This document shows positions 33,929 to 42,786 of a stretch of DNA of 64,000 nucleotides, piece by piece. The DNA is from JAIEPM01 sp964546815 (lineage in GTDB: Bacteria > Cyanobacteriota > Vampirovibrionia > Obscuribacterales > Obscuribacteraceae): NCBI GenBank assembly GCA_964546815.1, contig CAZJLR010000012.1, positions 66,889 to 130,888 on the forward strand, written 5' to 3'. Under the pieces are notes generated by a model. It made no database searches, was not told where the DNA came from, and worked only from the letters and a program-made list of their open reading frames with translations. The translations under genes were made by a program, and so were the position numbers. Positions within the stretch are counted from its first letter, which is position 1, and the number at the start of each line of letters is the position of its first letter.

Positions 33929-36907
33929 TTACAGGCCTTGATCGCCTTCTGGTTTAATCAGGTAATCGTACAGATCTTTGTTGAATTCAGATCTGCGCAT
34001 TGTGTGGTTTGGTCTACCAAACATATTGCGTCCGTCTGGGCTAGACCAGAGGAAGTTCTTAGCGCTCTGTCTCAATGCTGATTGGTAGAGATTGCCACCA
34101 TTTGCCAATATTTTTGATTCTACCGGTGCGCCCACTTTGGCACCAAAGTAAGCAGTTACAAGATTTGTTGGCATGTCCATGAGGACTTTCTCTGTGCTTC
34201 CAATTGCCCAGTCTTTAGCATTGTCATAGTTGCCGACAAGGGCTTCTGTTGGATATCTGCTTGCCACCGACCCTGCTGTTGCTGCAGAGAATGATGCCAG
34301 GAATGGGCTGCCACCAAGGGCAATGCGGAACTTGTCTGCCATGCCGGCAGCCATGAATGCTTTTCCTGTTTGTCCAGCGCCAATTACAATTCCTTTTTCA
34401 GCTTGCTGGGCGATAACATTTTCAACTGCAGCGGTGCCAACACCTCTGGCTACTGCATAGGTGGTGCCCATGACGCCACCAGTCATGCCTGATATGCCGT
34501 CGAAGCCTGCACTAAGCAGAGTAACCTTGTCGCCGAAAACAAATTTCCTTATGGCAGATCCGGTTGCTGCGCCTGCTGCGAAACCAACTGCGCCACCACC
34601 TACAATGGCTCCTGGACCAGTCCACGAGAACAAAGCTGCGGCGCCCACACCAGCTGCGATACCAACGCCCCATGAGGCTAGTGAGATCGCTACTTCTTTG
34701 AGTGTGCCTTTGCACCAGTTCCAAACACTTTCGCCCCAGCCTTTTTCTCTGGTGGCTTCTTTTAGATCGCCCCAATGGGTTCGTCCATCAGTTCCTGGTA
34801 GTGAATTCAATTGGCTGATCATATCGGCGCCATATTTGTCATGTTCGATTTGAGCCATGAGCGGATTGTTTTCGCCTTTTTGCATGGCGACATCGATATA
34901 CAGCATGGATACGCGAGCTTGATTCAATGCTTGTTTTTGGAATTCCATTTGTTGAATCATTGAATAGCCACTAACAGCATCAAACAACGCGCTCTTGTCT
35001 TTCAAAGTTGCAGCCAATTTGTCGATGGCTTTTTGGTCGCCATTTTCTTTCATCATTTCGGTGAGTCCGGCAACCATTTCTTTTTCTTGTGCACTCATCT
35101 GGTTGCTTGGTTTCATGACTGCTTGAAGCAGCTTTATTTTGCCCTGGTCTTGCTCTGCAGCCGGCTTTGCTAACTCTGCATCAATCTTCTTTTGCAGTTG
35201 GCTCTTGATGATTTTTTCGTTGCCGTCAGCACCATCGCGGTTGATTGTTGATGCAATCTTGGCTGCTTCTTCTGCTTTCTTGCGTGCAAGTGCGAAATCT
35301 TTGGCTACGTCTTTGTCGTCTTTTTCTGTTGCGGCTTTCTTTTTCAATTCATCATGCTCTTGCATGAGTTTGTTGAATGCCACCATTGAAGCACGATTGT
35401 CCAGTGAACCATTGAGAGATTGTTCTAGCAATTGATCAAATCTTTCGCCTTGTTTGGCCGCAGCGGCTTTGCCATTGTCGTCAAAGCGAATGTTCATAAG
35501 AATGTCGCGTGCTGTCTTGCGATTTGATTCTGAGTCTTTGTCTTTGTCTGCGTTTAAGAGGAAGTCAGCATAAGCAATGTTGACATTTGGCTTGGCAAGA
35601 CGGAAAGCATCTAAAATATTTGCTTCGTTGACTATCTTGAGTTCTTTTTCTTGTTGAAGACGAACTTCATTAGGTGTTGCCACGCCGTCTTTTAGTCTTT
35701 GCGCAAGAACTTCTCTGTCCTTCACCAGTTGATCGGCTTTAGCTTTGATAGCTTCACCGTCTTTTTCTGCATCAGGAAATCCTTTTGCAGCTTTGACACG
35801 AGCCGCTTCCATGTCGGCGCGCGCACCTGCCAGATCTCCTGCGGCTGCTTTCTTGTTTGCGCTTTCGAGCAGCGGAAACGGGCTATCTGGATTTTTCAAA
35901 TATTTGTCTTGGATGAGCTTGTCGAGTGAGTCATCCTTTGCTTGTTTTGCATTTTCAATTTGCTTGGTCATGAATTCAGAGCGACCAACCGGTGAATTCA
36001 AAGCATCAGATGTTTTCTTTGCTTCATTCATCCATTCGTTGGCTGCATTTGGCAAACCTATTTTGCCCAAGAATTCGGCGTACAACTGACGAGTCACGAT
36101 CGGTGTTTCTTGCATAATGCGAAGATCTCTAAACTGATTTTGTAACTCAGTTTGAGTTTTGAGAGCGTCGCCTAGTTGGCTGAGTTTCTCGCGTGTTTGT
36201 GGGTTGAGTTCTTTGTGTTCTTCCAAATAACGTGTGACCAGTCCACTATCAAGAATATTGCCTACTGCGGGGTTAATGCCTTTTGCAGCAAGTTCTTGTT
36301 GCAGTTCTTGCGTCTTTGTGTTTATTGCTTCGAGTCTCTTTGCGGTGCTCATCGTTGCGCCGATGACTTCGTTTGGTTCTTTCATGGATTTGTCAGCCAT
36401 GTTCACCGCTGTCTCGTAGTCCTGGCTCATCTTGCCGATGTAGTCACCTTGCAGTGCGCTTACATCAACCATGCCACCACGACCATCGGAAACTTTGCCT
36501 GTTTTCATTTTCAAAGTGCCGTCTGGTTGCTGGTCATAGCAAGCTGCAACCATTGCCTTTTGCAAGTTTTGAACTTCAGTCAATAATTTTTGGATTTCGT
36601 AGATCGATCCAGTTTCAATTTTTTTCTGTGTTGTGCTTTCTGATGCGCGCTCTACCGGCGCATTAAGATCACGCGACGCAACTCGGTCTTTCTTTTGTTC
36701 GCCTTGAATGGTGACATCAGGAATGGATGGCTTGTCTTTTGCTGGAGCTGTTTCAGCTGGCTTTTCTTGTTTTGGGCTTTCAGATTCCGGTTTGCTGCCA
36801 AAACCAATGCGCACTGCAAGTGCAGTCTTGTCCGCATGATTGTCTGATTCTGCCGGTTTTGCAACTTTGTCGAATGGACTATGGTCTATCAAATGCTCAT
36901 CGGACAT
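33929..36907 (-). CDS. Giant hypothetical protein (992 residues), helical with Gly/Ala-rich hydrophobic region
   Basis: The first 90 residues are polar and Pro/Lys-rich, starting with a SPFDKVAKPAE segment like that of the 1028-residue neighbour. Residues about 90-700 are charged helices, partly coiled-coil or TPR-like. Residues about 720-880 contain repeated Gly/Ala-rich hydrophobic stretches (for example GVGIAAGVGAAALF and GPGAIVGGGAVGFAAGAATG) with glycine-zipper spacing. The last 100 residues are polar. GGGTGA lies 5 bases before the ATG. Clear identity with the flanking paralogues is limited, but architecture and position suggest the same functional class. No signal peptide or known domain. 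Confidence 0.78.
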   Translation of the reverse strand: MSDEHLIDHSPFDKVAKPAESDNHADKTALAVRIGFGSKPESESPKQEKPAETAPAKDKPSIPDVTIQGEQKKDRVASRDLNAPVERASESTTQKKIETGSIYEIQKLLTEVQNLQKAMVAACYDQQPDGTLKMKTGKVSDGRGGMVDVSALQGDYIGKMSQDYETAVNMADKSMKEPNEVIGATMSTAKRLEAINTKTQELQQELAAKGINPAVGNILDSGLVTRYLEEHKELNPQTREKLSQLGDALKTQTELQNQFRDLRIMQETPIVTRQLYAEFLGKIGLPNAANEWMNEAKKTSDALNSPVGRSEFMTKQIENAKQAKDDSLDKLIQDKYLKNPDSPFPLLESANKKAAAGDLAGARADMEAARVKAAKGFPDAEKDGEAIKAKADQLVKDREVLAQRLKDGVATPNEVRLQQEKELKIVNEANILDAFRLAKPNVNIAYADFLLNADKDKDSESNRKTARDILMNIRFDDNGKAAAAKQGERFDQLLEQSLNGSLDNRASMVAFNKLMQEHDELKKKAATEKDDKDVAKDFALARKKAEEAAKIASTINRDGADGNEKIIKSQLQKKIDAELAKPAAEQDQGKIKLLQAVMKPSNQMSAQEKEMVAGLTEMMKENGDQKAIDKLAATLKDKSALFDAVSGYSMIQQMEFQKQALNQARVSMLYIDVAMQKGENNPLMAQIEHDKYGADMISQLNSLPGTDGRTHWGDLKEATREKGWGESVWNWCKGTLKEVAISLASWGVGIAAGVGAAALFSWTGPGAIVGGGAVGFAAGAATGSAIRKFVFGDKVTLLSAGFDGISGMTGGVMGTTYAVARGVGTAAVENVIAQQAEKGIVIGAGQTGKAFMAAGMADKFRIALGGSPFLASFSAATAGSVASRYPTEALVGNYDNAKDWAIGSTEKVLMDMPTNLVTAYFGAKVGAPVESKILANGGNLYQSALRQSAKNFLWSSPDGRNMFGRPNHTMRRSEFNKDLYDYLIKPEGDQGL

Positions 36908-37057
36908 TGCTCTTCACCCAACTTCTAATAACGAATATATGCCACAAACCCTTGTAGGTGAATCTATACGGGTTGACAAGGTTTTGGACAGGCATTCTGA
37001 GATTTCGTTAAAAGAGTGAAATTCACCGATTTTTGGGTGCATTTTTAGATTTAATGC

Positions 37058-37093
37058 AAAAAAAGAGCAGTCACCACTTTCGGTGACTGCTCT
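37058..37093 (-). terminator. Strong intrinsic terminator after the 1729-residue protein gene
   Basis: On the minus strand AGAGCAGTCACC, a 6-base loop and GGTGACTGCTCT form a perfect 12-bp stem immediately followed by six or more T, 22 bases after the stop at 37115. Confidence 0.92.
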
Positions 37094-37114
37094 GACTGAC
37101 CTTAAGCTTTTGGC

Positions 37115-40100
37115 TTATTTCTTTTCTTCAGGCTTAGGAGCAACTCCTTGCTGTGCTGCCTGCTGCGCTAATTCTTGAAGTTTCAGTTCATTGAAGCGCT
37201 TGTCTGAGCGACGATACATGTCGGCAAATATGCGGCTTTCGCCAAATCTACCGCCAGAATCGAGTCCGCTTTGTGCAAACATCAAGCTTGAAGTGCCAAG
37301 TGCTGATGCTGCCGCTGGTACGTCAGCAACGCCAATCCTGGTGAACATCGAAGTTACACCCTTACCGACTGCATCCTTCGCAAATCCTGGAACGAATGCT
37401 CCGGCGAATGGAACTGTGATTGATGCAGCAAGCGCGGTGTTGAGACCTGCCTGGTTCATATCAGTCCAAATAGCTCCTGGCGTATCGTATTTCTTGCCGT
37501 CGAGGTGCTCGCCGGTGTAGATTGCTGCGCCCTTGTTTGCGACGCCGAAGCCATAACCCAGTGCAGCTGTGCTCATAGCTTTGGCTGCAAATAGTCTGGT
37601 GTTGTATTCAGCAAGGCTCATTGTGCCGTTAGCGAACATTGCGGCTGTGCGCTCGCCGCCCATTCCTGCGACACGGAATCTCGAAATGAGGTTCCAGGAA
37701 GACTTGCCTGCTTCTGCCGGCACAAACTTGAACGGAGTGTAGTTGATCGGGTTGACTCTAGGTCCGATTGCTTCAGCAATTTGCACAATCTTCGATTTGC
37801 CCAGCGCTGCTTCAGCAGCTGTAGCATCTCTTGCAACTTGCATGCCTGTGACTTGTGCGCCCTCGGCATAACCAAGTCTGTTAGCTAGCTTTGCAGTGGT
37901 TTCTGCCGACAGTGTTTGTCTGCCTGGCAAGTACTCTAAGCCTTTGATTGCTGCGTAGGTTGTGCCTGTGGCAACAGTGTTTCTGATGTAACCTTTGCTG
38001 CTCAGCAGGTCGTTGCCGGCAACAGCGTTGTTGGCTGCGCCGCCAGCTACCAGGGCTGTTGGCACGATAACCAGAGCTTTGCCCCAGAATGGTAGCGGAG
38101 CTTTCTCCATGCTGGTGGTCAGCATGTTGAGACCACGGTTTGTGAGCCAGCCGGTACCGAATGATGTGGCAACACCGGTAGCATCGCCCAGGAATCCGCG
38201 TACCTGGCTCTTTCCATCGTTTACAACTTGGTTGCGTTGAAGAAGTGCTTCTTCTTCGTTCTTCTGTCTGGCATGCGCCATTTGCTCGATGATCTTGTCA
38301 GTCGATTCTTTGCTGCCGCCAAACATTCCGCCTACCAGCCACAAGTCTGAGGCATAGATACCGGCAGTTGAGTTCAGCACGTTGTTTGCAATCAAAGATG
38401 TATTTGGAACGAGTTTGTCGACAAGACCAACCTGGCTCTTAGAGATAGTGTCTTTGGCTGCTTCAGTGAAGGCAATCGCTGATGCTTTGCCGTTGGAAAT
38501 GTCCATCTGTCTGCCTTGCTCGGCCTGCTTCAGCGCGCCCACGATTTCTGGGCTGCCGTTGAATGTTTGTGGGTCGACCTGAGCGATGCTGACGAGAATG
38601 TTTTTGGCTTGTTCTTGAAGAGGTTTGTCGTTTGCCTTGGTGGCATATTCGCTTGTTGCCAGCGCATGGTTCATGCGAATCAATGCTGGTAGAGCTGCTT
38701 TCTGCGACAGAACCATCATGTTGTTCATGGTGAGCATTTCAGGCTGATTCAGAATGCGTAGCATTGCTGCCTTAGCGTCTGGTCCTTTAGCACCCATGAG
38801 TGCCTGAACCATGTCATCATGCGACATGTCTTTGACTAGGTTTTTGACGATAGCGTCATCCGCTTTGTCTCTTTCTGGTCCGCCAGGTCCTGGTGGCAGC
38901 TGGCGAGCACCAGCTTTGTAAGCATCAAGAGCCATACCTAGCTGCATTTCCATTGCAGCGATTGTTTGGTTGATTTTTGCAAGGGAATCAGCAACATCTT
39001 TGCCGCCGCCCTTTTGCATAATTTCCTTATCGCTGGCTTCTTCGGCTTGTTTGTAGAGCTTGTCTGCTTCAGTATAAGCTGCTTTAGGATCTTTGCTCTT
39101 GTCTGCAAAGGCCAGTGCTGCTTCTCTCTGCAATTTCATTTCAGGGAAGAGCTTGTCTGCGTCTTCCTGAGCTTGCTTCATATCTGGTGTAGCGAGATTG
39201 AGTCTGGAAAGCAGAGCTTGACCATCTGAAGTGCCCTGGAGAACTTTCGCTACTTCAGGATTTTTCATAGCGTCAGTTAGGAGCGCTGCAGCTTTGGCAT
39301 CATTTTCCTTGCCTTGTAGAGCAAGTGCCTGTGCAAACTGTACGCGAGCCTGGTCTACGTGGCGGTATGAATCAATGCGATTCATATCTTCAGCAAACTG
39401 TTGTGCATAAACTCCGGCTGCTGTATTCAGGACAGCTTCGCGTGCGTCGATTGCTTTGCCGAGCTCTGGGCTCAGGGCTTTTTGTGCATCGATTTGTGCT
39501 TTGTAAGCAACGTCGTAAGCTGCTTTCAGTTTGGCTCTGTCTGGCGGATTGCCGGCATCTTTTTGAGCTTGCTCCATTGATGCCTGGAATTTCTCTGTTG
39601 CGGCATCGAATTTGGCTCTGTTTTCTGGATTTAGTGTTTTAAGTTGAGCTGCCAGATCGTCTACGGCCTTGCCGTAAACATTGAGAGCATCAGTTTGAGC
39701 CTTGCGAACTTCATCAACAGTGACTGTCTTCAGGTCGTTTTCATCAGGAGTTTGTTTGCCGCTCTTTTGCTGGGCAACTAGATATTGCATTCTCGATGCG
39801 AAGGCAATTTGAGTTTGCTTTTCAAAATTATTCAGTGTTTCTGGGCTGATTGAAGCATTGGCTGCGATAGCCTTTTCCCAAATTGGTGCAATGGTGTCAA
39901 ACTTTTCTTTCGGAATTGGCTTGGTGAAGCCGTCTGTAGCCGCAGCGTATGCCTGACCTGCTTGGAATATTGTTGTTGCAGATTGGAGTTGCTCTTCGCT
40001 CAGCTTTTCAGCTGGTTTTGCTGGAGCTGTAGGATCTACTTTATCTTTTGCATTTGTCTGATCAGCTGGTTTTTGTGCTTGAGTCTGATCAGCTGGCTTT

Positions 40101-42304
40101 TGTGGTTGAGTCTGGTCAGCTGGCTTCTGTGGCTGAGTTTGATCAGCTGGTTTTTGTGGCTGAGTCTGATCAGCTGGCTTTTGTGGCTGAGTTTGATCAA
40201 CTGGCTGTTGTGGCTGAGTTTGATCGGCTGGCTTTTGTGGCTGAGTTTGGTCAGCCGGCTTTTGCGGCTGAGCTTGATCAGCTGGCTTCTGCACCGCAGC
40301 AGCCTTGAGGTCTAAGCCGAGAGCTTTAGCTGTCATCTCTAATTGAGCGGCACTAGATGGGTTCATCTTAGCCAGATCGAGCATGATGCGCTGTGCTTCT
40401 TGCACGTTAGGGCTGGCTGCCAATGCCTTCGCATCAGCACTGTTCTTGTCTTGCAAAGTCAAGAATTTCTTCGCGTCATCTTGGACAAGTAGTTTTGCCA
40501 GGTAGCCTGCGCGAGCATCAAGAGAACTGGTGTAAATGCGACCAAGTTCCCGGTTCATTGCAGTGAGAGCTTCTAGTTTTGCAACTTGAGCTTTGTCTGC
40601 TTGAAGTTTTTCCAATTCTGGTTTGAGTGCTTTGACTTGAGTCTCTGCAGTCAAATAATCGGTGTACAGCGCCGAGATTTCTTTCCAGTGCGGTGAAGCA
40701 CTGAGTGCATCGCTGTTTGCCTTGTTGGCAGGATCTTTCATCCACTTGTCGAGATCTTGAGGCTGTTTTACAGCAGCCCACATAGCTTTCAGACCATCGA
40801 TTTGTGGCTGAGTCAGGTCGTTGTATTGACCAAGACGTTTGAAATCATCAGCCATTCTGTTACTGAGTTCACCAACCTTGCCGCTGAGTTGACCAAGTGG
40901 GCTCGATTGAATGATCTGGTTATTTTGTTCGATTGCTTTTGCAAGTGAAACACGATCGATTTTGTCTGCGCTTTCGATAACTGTATTGTAGTTGGCGCGA
41001 TCTGCATCAGCGAGAGGTCCTTTGATTGACTTGTCGACAGCGTCGAGCATTGTCTTGGGATCTGTCACGTCAAATTGCGTTGGTACAAGATTGCCTTGTG
41101 CATCCAAACGGCGTTGACCATTTTGGTCCATGATTGGTTTGCCGTCGACACCCTGCACAGCCATAACAGGCTTGCCGTCTTGTCCGACAACTGGCTTGCC
41201 ATCAGCCCCTACGGCCGGTGCAAGTACAGGTCTGAGCATGCCGTCACCACGCAAGCTACCGTCTGGTCCCTTGAATGCCTGAGCTGGTGAGCCATCTGGA
41301 TTGGACTTCGACCATGTCGGCAAGTGATAGTTTGCATAATTGATGTAGAACTTGTTGCCATCTACTCCGACTGTGGCTCCTGGTACATCTTTCAATGGAA
41401 CCTGGTCTGCAGGCTTCTGTGCCTGGTCGGATGGACGTTGTTGATCAGCCGGCTTTTGCGGTTGAGTTTGATCAGCCGGTTTTTGCGGTTGAGTTTGATC
41501 TGCAGGTTTTTGTGGCTGTGTTTGATCGCCAGGTCTGGTGCCGCTCATTACGGCGTCCATCGCTGAGTCGTAGTGCTTCATGAAATTCTGGTCTGGCGGT
41601 GGTCCCCACATTTTTCCATCGAATGTGGCTGCCATGCCCAGCAATGCAACACCGGTTTTTGCAAAATTCTTTCTTTCCGGATCTTTCAAATCTGCGCTGT
41701 GGAACATCAAAGCGAAAGCGTTGTTAGCTCTTGCATAGCCGGATGATCTGAGCAAGTCGTCAATCTGGTGGCTCTGTTGCATTTCTTGAGCCAACTTAGC
41801 CCGACCTTCTGGAGTCTGGTCGTTGGCTAGTTTCTTCATGTCTTGTTCGAGTGCGGCGCGCTGTTGTTGCAGAGCAATATTCTCTTTAGTTGGAACCGGC
41901 TTGCCGTTGCCATCTAATATAGGATTACCTTGCTTGTCGCACTGATAAAGGAATGTGTCTGCAGCCAGGCGTGCATTAGTGTAGTGCTGTTGAGCCTGGT
42001 CGAGTGTTTGTTGATATGCCTTGAAGCCATCACCTTTAGCGTAAGGGCCACCGCCCTTGTCGATGATGCCGACAACGTCTTTCATGCCCTGTTTGGCGGC
42101 ATTAAGTTCGGCGAAAACGGTTTGGTAGACTTGTGCTGGGTCTTTCGGCTTGTCAGTTTGGTTGTCCGAAACTCTTTGCACATCGCGCTTCTGGTCGAAG
42201 GCTTCATTGCGCAACGAATTAGAAGCGCTTACTTCAGGCTTCTGTTGCTCCTGTTGTTTTTCTCTAGCCTTTTCTGGCGACTCGGGTTCAAATCCTTCAA
42301 CCAT
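37115..42304 (-). CDS. Giant hypothetical protein (1729 residues) with PADQ-type repeats
   Basis: The C-terminal 900 residues align with the 1028-residue protein (30448-33534), including the NNAVAGNDLLSSKG, RNTVATGTTYAAIKGLEYLPGR and NKGAAIYTGEHLDGKKYDT segments. The extra N-terminal 800 residues comprise a polar head, a first block of TQPQKPADQ repeats (about residues 255-302), a region with alternating GxDGKPV motifs (about 340-410: GADGKPVVGQDGKPVM), helical regions, and a second block of eight to nine TQPQKPADQ units (about 665-750) that acts as a linker before the conserved part. No signal peptide, known enzyme motif or LPxTG anchor. AAGGG lies 11 bases before the ATG. Function unknown. 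Confidence 0.82.
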   Translation of the reverse strand: MVEGFEPESPEKAREKQQEQQKPEVSASNSLRNEAFDQKRDVQRVSDNQTDKPKDPAQVYQTVFAELNAAKQGMKDVVGIIDKGGGPYAKGDGFKAYQQTLDQAQQHYTNARLAADTFLYQCDKQGNPILDGNGKPVPTKENIALQQQRAALEQDMKKLANDQTPEGRAKLAQEMQQSHQIDDLLRSSGYARANNAFALMFHSADLKDPERKNFAKTGVALLGMAATFDGKMWGPPPDQNFMKHYDSAMDAVMSGTRPGDQTQPQKPADQTQPQKPADQTQPQKPADQQRPSDQAQKPADQVPLKDVPGATVGVDGNKFYINYANYHLPTWSKSNPDGSPAQAFKGPDGSLRGDGMLRPVLAPAVGADGKPVVGQDGKPVMAVQGVDGKPIMDQNGQRRLDAQGNLVPTQFDVTDPKTMLDAVDKSIKGPLADADRANYNTVIESADKIDRVSLAKAIEQNNQIIQSSPLGQLSGKVGELSNRMADDFKRLGQYNDLTQPQIDGLKAMWAAVKQPQDLDKWMKDPANKANSDALSASPHWKEISALYTDYLTAETQVKALKPELEKLQADKAQVAKLEALTAMNRELGRIYTSSLDARAGYLAKLLVQDDAKKFLTLQDKNSADAKALAASPNVQEAQRIMLDLAKMNPSSAAQLEMTAKALGLDLKAAAVQKPADQAQPQKPADQTQPQKPADQTQPQQPVDQTQPQKPADQTQPQKPADQTQPQKPADQTQPQKPADQTQAQKPADQTNAKDKVDPTAPAKPAEKLSEEQLQSATTIFQAGQAYAAATDGFTKPIPKEKFDTIAPIWEKAIAANASISPETLNNFEKQTQIAFASRMQYLVAQQKSGKQTPDENDLKTVTVDEVRKAQTDALNVYGKAVDDLAAQLKTLNPENRAKFDAATEKFQASMEQAQKDAGNPPDRAKLKAAYDVAYKAQIDAQKALSPELGKAIDAREAVLNTAAGVYAQQFAEDMNRIDSYRHVDQARVQFAQALALQGKENDAKAAALLTDAMKNPEVAKVLQGTSDGQALLSRLNLATPDMKQAQEDADKLFPEMKLQREAALAFADKSKDPKAAYTEADKLYKQAEEASDKEIMQKGGGKDVADSLAKINQTIAAMEMQLGMALDAYKAGARQLPPGPGGPERDKADDAIVKNLVKDMSHDDMVQALMGAKGPDAKAAMLRILNQPEMLTMNNMMVLSQKAALPALIRMNHALATSEYATKANDKPLQEQAKNILVSIAQVDPQTFNGSPEIVGALKQAEQGRQMDISNGKASAIAFTEAAKDTISKSQVGLVDKLVPNTSLIANNVLNSTAGIYASDLWLVGGMFGGSKESTDKIIEQMAHARQKNEEEALLQRNQVVNDGKSQVRGFLGDATGVATSFGTGWLTNRGLNMLTTSMEKAPLPFWGKALVIVPTALVAGGAANNAVAGNDLLSSKGYIRNTVATGTTYAAIKGLEYLPGRQTLSAETTAKLANRLGYAEGAQVTGMQVARDATAAEAALGKSKIVQIAEAIGPRVNPINYTPFKFVPAEAGKSSWNLISRFRVAGMGGERTAAMFANGTMSLAEYNTRLFAAKAMSTAALGYGFGVANKGAAIYTGEHLDGKKYDTPGAIWTDMNQAGLNTALAASITVPFAGAFVPGFAKDAVGKGVTSMFTRIGVADVPAAASALGTSSLMFAQSGLDSGGRFGESRIFADMYRRSDKRFNELKLQELAQQAAQQGVAPKPEEKK
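40056..40290 (-). repeat. 27-bp tandem repeat encoding TQPQKPADQ
   Basis: Eight to nine 27-base units, highly alike, encode the Pro/Gln linker between the N-terminal and conserved C-terminal parts of the 1729-residue protein. Confidence 0.92.
41400..41528 (-). repeat. Second block of the 27-bp TQPQKPADQ repeat
   Basis: Three complete and some degenerate copies of the same 9-residue unit occur about 370 codons upstream of the main block, within the same gene. Confidence 0.85.
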
Positions 42305-42786
42305 TTCTTTTATTACCCTTGCGTAAATATAAACCTTGCGGGATCCATAGCTTATCGATTGATTAGTTGCTTGTAACTGTGGAAATTACGAATCCCGAAA
42401 TTCGGGATAAGCAAAATTAATCTCCAATCCTCTGGTCCGTTCGGGTCTATACAAAGACCCCATCATTTTTGACAGTAAATCCCCGGTTTAATGGGAATCA
42501 CACGTAATTCGAGCACTACTTCACTTAGTCATCATTCCCGTTTATCAAGACCTTTAAGCAGCAAAAGATCCTCTTGACAGCCGTCGTTGTTGAGTTTCAG
42601 CCATTTCATATTCTGCGAATCAAAAGTGCGTTTCCCCTGTCAGATTTTCCTATTAGATAGGTACTTTTCTGAACCAGGCAGGGGCTGGTCAAATTCTTTT
42701 TCCAATGACGTAGCTAGTGAGGGCTTTAATCTAGCCCTCTAGTTTTACAAGCGACTGCACGCCTAAATCTTGAAAGGCACTGCCAG
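42305..42786. other. Intergenic region between mutS2 and the 1729-residue gene
   Basis: About 480 bases without a convincing gene. It contains a 17-bp palindrome (42392-42408), a GGGTCT/AGACCC hairpin followed by a T-rich stretch on the plus strand (42443-42470), and a GAGGGCT/AGCCCTC hairpin (near 42718-42740) that may mark the end of the mutS2 transcript. Confidence 0.4.
42392..42408. promoter_or_regulatory. Perfect 17-bp palindrome upstream of the 1729-residue gene
   Basis: ATCCCGAA-A-TTCGGGAT is a perfect inverted repeat with one central base, 88 bases before the start codon. The size and position suit a dimeric repressor operator, but no regulator can be assigned. Confidence 0.35.

Noticed and set aside
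39962..40315. Plus-strand reading frames across the TQPQKPADQ repeat
   Set aside because: They are antisense shadows of a low-complexity repeat and have Leu/Trp/Ser-rich nonsense composition.
30448..42304. Contact-dependent inhibition or adhesin system
   Set aside because: No signal peptide, no haemagglutinin-type repeats, no two-partner transporter and no immunity-like small gene are seen.
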